DNA of 7,159 nt, taken from the NCBI GenBank assembly GCA_002685115.1, contig NYWQ01000001.1, positions 11,868-19,026 on the forward strand. Reading direction: 5' to 3'. Made by a program: the position numbers and the translations under genes. The stretch is from Flavobacteriales bacterium. Lineage in GTDB: Bacteria; Bacteroidota; Bacteroidia; Flavobacteriales; UBA7430. The notes beneath the pieces are model-generated. The model worked only from the letters and a program-made list of their open reading frames with translations. It searched no databases and was not told where the DNA came from. The first letter of the stretch is position 1. Every line of letters begins with the position of its first letter. Shown here piece by piece: positions 5,557 to 7,159 of the stretch.

Positions 5557-6930
5557 TTCCAGTTCGTTCGTACTGAAATTATTTCCACAAGAGCCACAAG
5601 TTCCAAAGTTAAGACCAGTTACATCACCGGAACCAACAGTCCAAAGTCTGTTCGCATAAGAAAAGTAATCTGTAACGGGTGTGCAAGACCAGTCGTCTGA
5701 AGCTACTCCAGCAGCAACCAAATCTTCACGAACACTATCCACAACAAATAGATATTGCATATCTTCAGGTTGTGAATCTTCAAAAGAAAGATTAAAGGTC
5801 CAAGTTCCGTTTGAATTTTTAACTGCTTCTGGTCCTTCTGAATCACTCCATGCCCAAAAAGGACCGGTCAATCGAACAGAGGTAGCTTCTGCACATGGAT
5901 TTACTGTAATGTCAAAAGTAACAGCTCCATAAGTACAAGTTCCATCATCTTGGGTAGCACTAGCGTTGTAATTATTCGCTTCCTCATCGGTACATCCTAA
6001 AATAGGACCTGTTGCAAAAGCTATGTCGTCAAAATAGTAGGTAGCGTTTGCAGAACCATCACCAACAACACCTTGGTTAAATATAATTACAATGTTAACA
6101 AACAGATCAGACTCTTGTCCAGTAAAATCGAAAGAAAGCTCTTCCCATTGATTGGCTACTGATGTGTATTTTGTGATTTCGTAATTAGCACCAGACAAAG
6201 CCTCTAACTTCATTTTCACTGGTATGTTGGCTTCAGGAGAATGAACTTTAATGTTTAAAATTGAACTGGCACTAAAGTCGATTGGGTTGGTTGTTAAATA
6301 TGTACCAGCCCATTCTTGTCCACCATTGCGAATATGCTCAACCACATTGTCACTAGAATTTACATCGTCTGAATTCGGATTAGGAATTACAGATGAAAAA
6401 CCACCATCAAAGTCACTAAATATGTATGAATCTGATTCAAAATCAATAGGAAATGGAAGCCCAAAGAGACAAGTCTCGTCATCTTCAGTAGCGTTTTCAT
6501 TATAGTTAATTCCATCTGGATCAGTACAACCATAAACAACTACATCAGCACACGAATTGCAGGTCCCAAAAACGTTACTTACGTCTCCAGAGTCAACAAT
6601 CCATTGTCTATTAGCATAGGTAGACTGATCAGTAATAGGTGTACAGGACCAGTTGTCAGCTGCAGTATTACCAGGGATTAAATTTTCCATAAACCCATCA
6701 ACAACTAAAAGATATTCCATATTAGCTGTCGGAGCAGGATTAAATGAAAAGGTCCAAGAGCCGTCTCCATTATCTGAAGCTACTGGACCAGAAGAAACAT
6801 TCCAACCCCACCAAGGGCCCGTAATACGAACAGAAGTAGCATCACTACAAACCTCCGTGGTTATGGTTAATTGAGCAAACATGCTTGTTGCACTTAAAAA
6901 TACTAGCGCAAAAAATAGATTTTTTTTCAT
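5332..6930 (-). CDS. Secreted multi-module T9SS protein, probable carbohydrate-binding protein
   Basis: A 532-aa protein with a signal peptide (MKKN, hydrophobic core, cleavage near FAQ at 18-20). Modules in order: E-set-like domain A (about 22-127), Cys-bounded GCTD linker (134-154), a beta-sandwich of carbohydrate-binding type (about 158-306), a second GCTD linker (312-332), E-set-like domain B (about 338-448), and a T9SS type A sorting domain (about 459-532) with the typical YPNPSSDFINV, MYSITGQKV and LPMGIYTIKL blocks. Domains A and B share a VRxTGPxWxW segment, a DGSW/NGTW turn, a VVD strand and four matching Cys. They recall the glycogen/starch-binding E-set fold, but that assignment is by eye. 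No catalytic domain is present. The sorting domain predicts export through the outer membrane and anchoring or release at the cell surface. It starts 22 nt after the preceding gene, and a strong terminator follows. Glycan binding is likely from architecture and neighbours; the ligand is unknown. Confidence 0.87.
   Translation of the reverse strand: MKKNLFFALVFLSATSMFAQLTITTEVCSDATSVRITGPWWGWNVSSGPVASDNGDGSWTFSFNPAPTANMEYLLVVDGFMENLIPGNTAADNWSCTPITDQSTYANRQWIVDSGDVSNVFGTCNSCADVVVYGCTDPDGINYNENATEDDETCLFGLPFPIDFESDSYIFSDFDGGFSSVIPNPNSDDVNSSDNVVEHIRNGGQEWAGTYLTTNPIDFSASSILNIKVHSPEANIPVKMKLEALSGANYEITKYTSVANQWEELSFDFTGQESDLFVNIVIIFNQGVVGDGSANATYYFDDIAFATGPILGCTDEEANNYNASATQDDGTCTYGAVTFDITVNPCAEATSVRLTGPFWAWSDSEGPEAVKNSNGTWTFNLSFEDSQPEDMQYLFVVDSVREDLVAAGVASDDWSCTPVTDYFSYANRLWTVGSGDVTGLNFGTCGSCGNNFSTNELEEVNLIYPNPSSDFINVGAQITSLEMYSITGQKVLSIYNTINKVDISMLPMGIYTIKLINTNGNVSFNKFSKENK
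5587..5919 (-). repeat. E-set-like module, copy B (pairs with copy A at 6550-6867)
   Basis: Residues about 338-448 repeat the module seen at residues 22-127. Shared landmarks are CxxATSVRxTGPxWxW, the Trp turn (NGTW), MQYLFVVD, DDWSCTPVTD, YANRLWTVGSGDV and FGTCGSC. Cys346, Cys416, Cys445 and Cys448 match Cys28, Cys96, Cys124 and Cys127 of copy A, suggesting conserved disulfides in an exported protein. The two copies have diverged in protein and DNA sequence, so the duplication is old. Confidence 0.88.
5935..5997 (-). repeat. GCTD linker repeat, copy 2
   Basis: Residues 312-332 form the short Cys-bounded motif GCTD..A.NYN..AT.DDGTC. Motifs of this form are common between modules in secreted Bacteroidota proteins. 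The two Cys (313 and 332) probably pair, and the Asp/Asn-rich middle may bind a metal, though this is not established here. It joins the central beta-sandwich to module B. Confidence 0.8.
6013..6459 (-). other. Central carbohydrate-binding-type beta-sandwich
   Basis: Residues about 158-306 of the 532-aa protein start with PIDFESD and end with YYFDDIAF. This frame is typical of galactose-binding-like (CBM4/9-type) sandwiches, in which a final 'YYFDDI' strand carries Asp residues near the structural calcium site. Between them lie GQEWAGTYLTT, LNIKVHSP, VKMKLEAL and WEELSFDFTG, the usual strand order of this fold. It has no enzyme motif. Ligand unknown. Confidence 0.72.
6469..6531 (-). repeat. 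GCTD linker repeat, copy 1
   Basis: Residues 134-154 read GCTD..G.NYN..AT.DDETC, the same Cys-bounded linker as copy 2. It joins module A to the central sandwich, so each E-set-like module is separated from the centre by one such linker. Confidence 0.8.
6550..6867 (-). repeat. E-set-like module, copy A (pairs with copy B at 5587-5919)
   Basis: Residues about 22-127, directly after the signal peptide. The core (VRITGPWWGWN, GDGSW, MEYLLVVDG) resembles the strand and turn order of E-set glycogen/starch-binding domains. In those a Trp-rich turn contacts sugar, and a 'VVDG' strand follows the 'dG.W' turn. The tail (NWSCTP, YANRQWIV, FGTCNSC) is an addition with paired Cys. Glycan contact by Trp40, Trp41 and Trp43 is inferred. 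Confidence 0.85.
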
Positions 6931-6952
6931 GATCGTTTATTTTAATTGGTAC

Positions 6953-7159
6953 TTATTCAAGGGTTATGATTATTGAGTTTTTAGGTTTGTCTAGCAATTC
7001 TTTAAAATTGTCTAGTACAACATTGTTTTCCGTTGATGAAGATGAAATATTGATTTTACTGCGGTTTACTGTAATGTCTTTGATGCTATATGAGCCGTAA
7101 TCTAAATGATTTTTATTCACAAAAACCACGTTTATATTTCTACCAGAAAATATGGTTGA
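6953..7159 (-). CDS. C-terminal end of an upstream gene (68 codons), possible carbohydrate-active enzyme
   Basis: The reading frame is open from the window edge at 7159 to a TAA at 6955-6953, giving the last 68 residues of a longer protein. The visible part has strands (INVVFVNKNH, YSIKDITVNRSKINI, SIIITLE) that form a small all-beta end domain. An 'I.V.N.......I..I.VN....' strand pattern ending in a short 'I.ITLE' strand resembles the C-terminal cap of GH94-type glycoside phosphorylases. Other all-beta glycosidase tails would look similar, and too little is present to decide. There is no T9SS sorting tail. The next gene starts 22 nt downstream with no terminator between, so the two are probably co-transcribed. 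Confidence 0.7.
   Translation of the reverse strand, partial: STIFSGRNINVVFVNKNHLDYGSYSIKDITVNRSKINISSSSTENNVVLDNFKELLDKPKNSIIITLE

Noticed and set aside
5332..6930. The 532-aa protein as a secreted glycoside hydrolase such as a GH16 laminarinase
   Set aside because: No catalytic signature such as ExDxxE is present in a fitting context, and every segment is accounted for by binding-type modules, linkers and the sorting tail.
1..7159. CRISPR array, tRNA/rRNA genes, insertion sequence or integration site
   Set aside because: No regularly spaced short direct repeats, no RNA-gene-like sequence, no transposase or integrase reading frame and no flanking inverted repeats were seen. Coding fills nearly the whole window.

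Overview
The window looks like marine or environmental Flavobacteriia (Bacteroidota). The DNA is AT-rich, translation starts follow A-rich leaders instead of clear Shine-Dalgarno sites, and one protein ends in a type IX secretion (T9SS) type A sorting domain. Two proteins have the build of outer-membrane beta-barrels ending in Phe, and a lipoprotein has acidic residues just after its lipobox Cys. This taxonomic call is inferred from protein character; no database was searched.

All genes lie on the minus strand, so transcription runs from high to low coordinates. In that order they are: (1) the last 68 codons of an unidentified protein, possibly a carbohydrate-active enzyme (7159-6953); (2) a 532-aa secreted, non-enzymatic, multi-module protein with a T9SS tail, probably carbohydrate-binding (6930-5332); (3) a perfect 16-bp hairpin with U-tail, an intrinsic terminator or attenuator (5327-5290); (4) a 448-aa exported clan GH-A glycoside hydrolase with an Ig-like tail (5276-3930); (5) a 649-aa outer-membrane beta-barrel (3911-1962); (6) a 577-aa outer-membrane beta-barrel whose ATG overlaps the previous stop as TAATG (1962-229); (7) the first 70 codons of a lipoprotein (210-1). 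Except at the hairpin, gaps are 18-22 nt or there is a 1-nt overlap, so this is one operon-like block. No intergenic stretch exceeds about 55 nt.

Taken together this resembles a glycan-processing locus. A secreted binding protein would capture a polysaccharide (a beta-glucan is a guess), a glycosidase would trim it, and two barrels plus a lipoprotein would sit in the outer membrane. No SusC/SusD pair is visible. Either the window is the distal part of a polysaccharide utilisation locus whose SusCD lies outside, or the barrel-barrel-lipoprotein trio is a separate outer-membrane system. The trio is the least explained part of the window. The substrate and the direction of transport cannot be read from this sequence.
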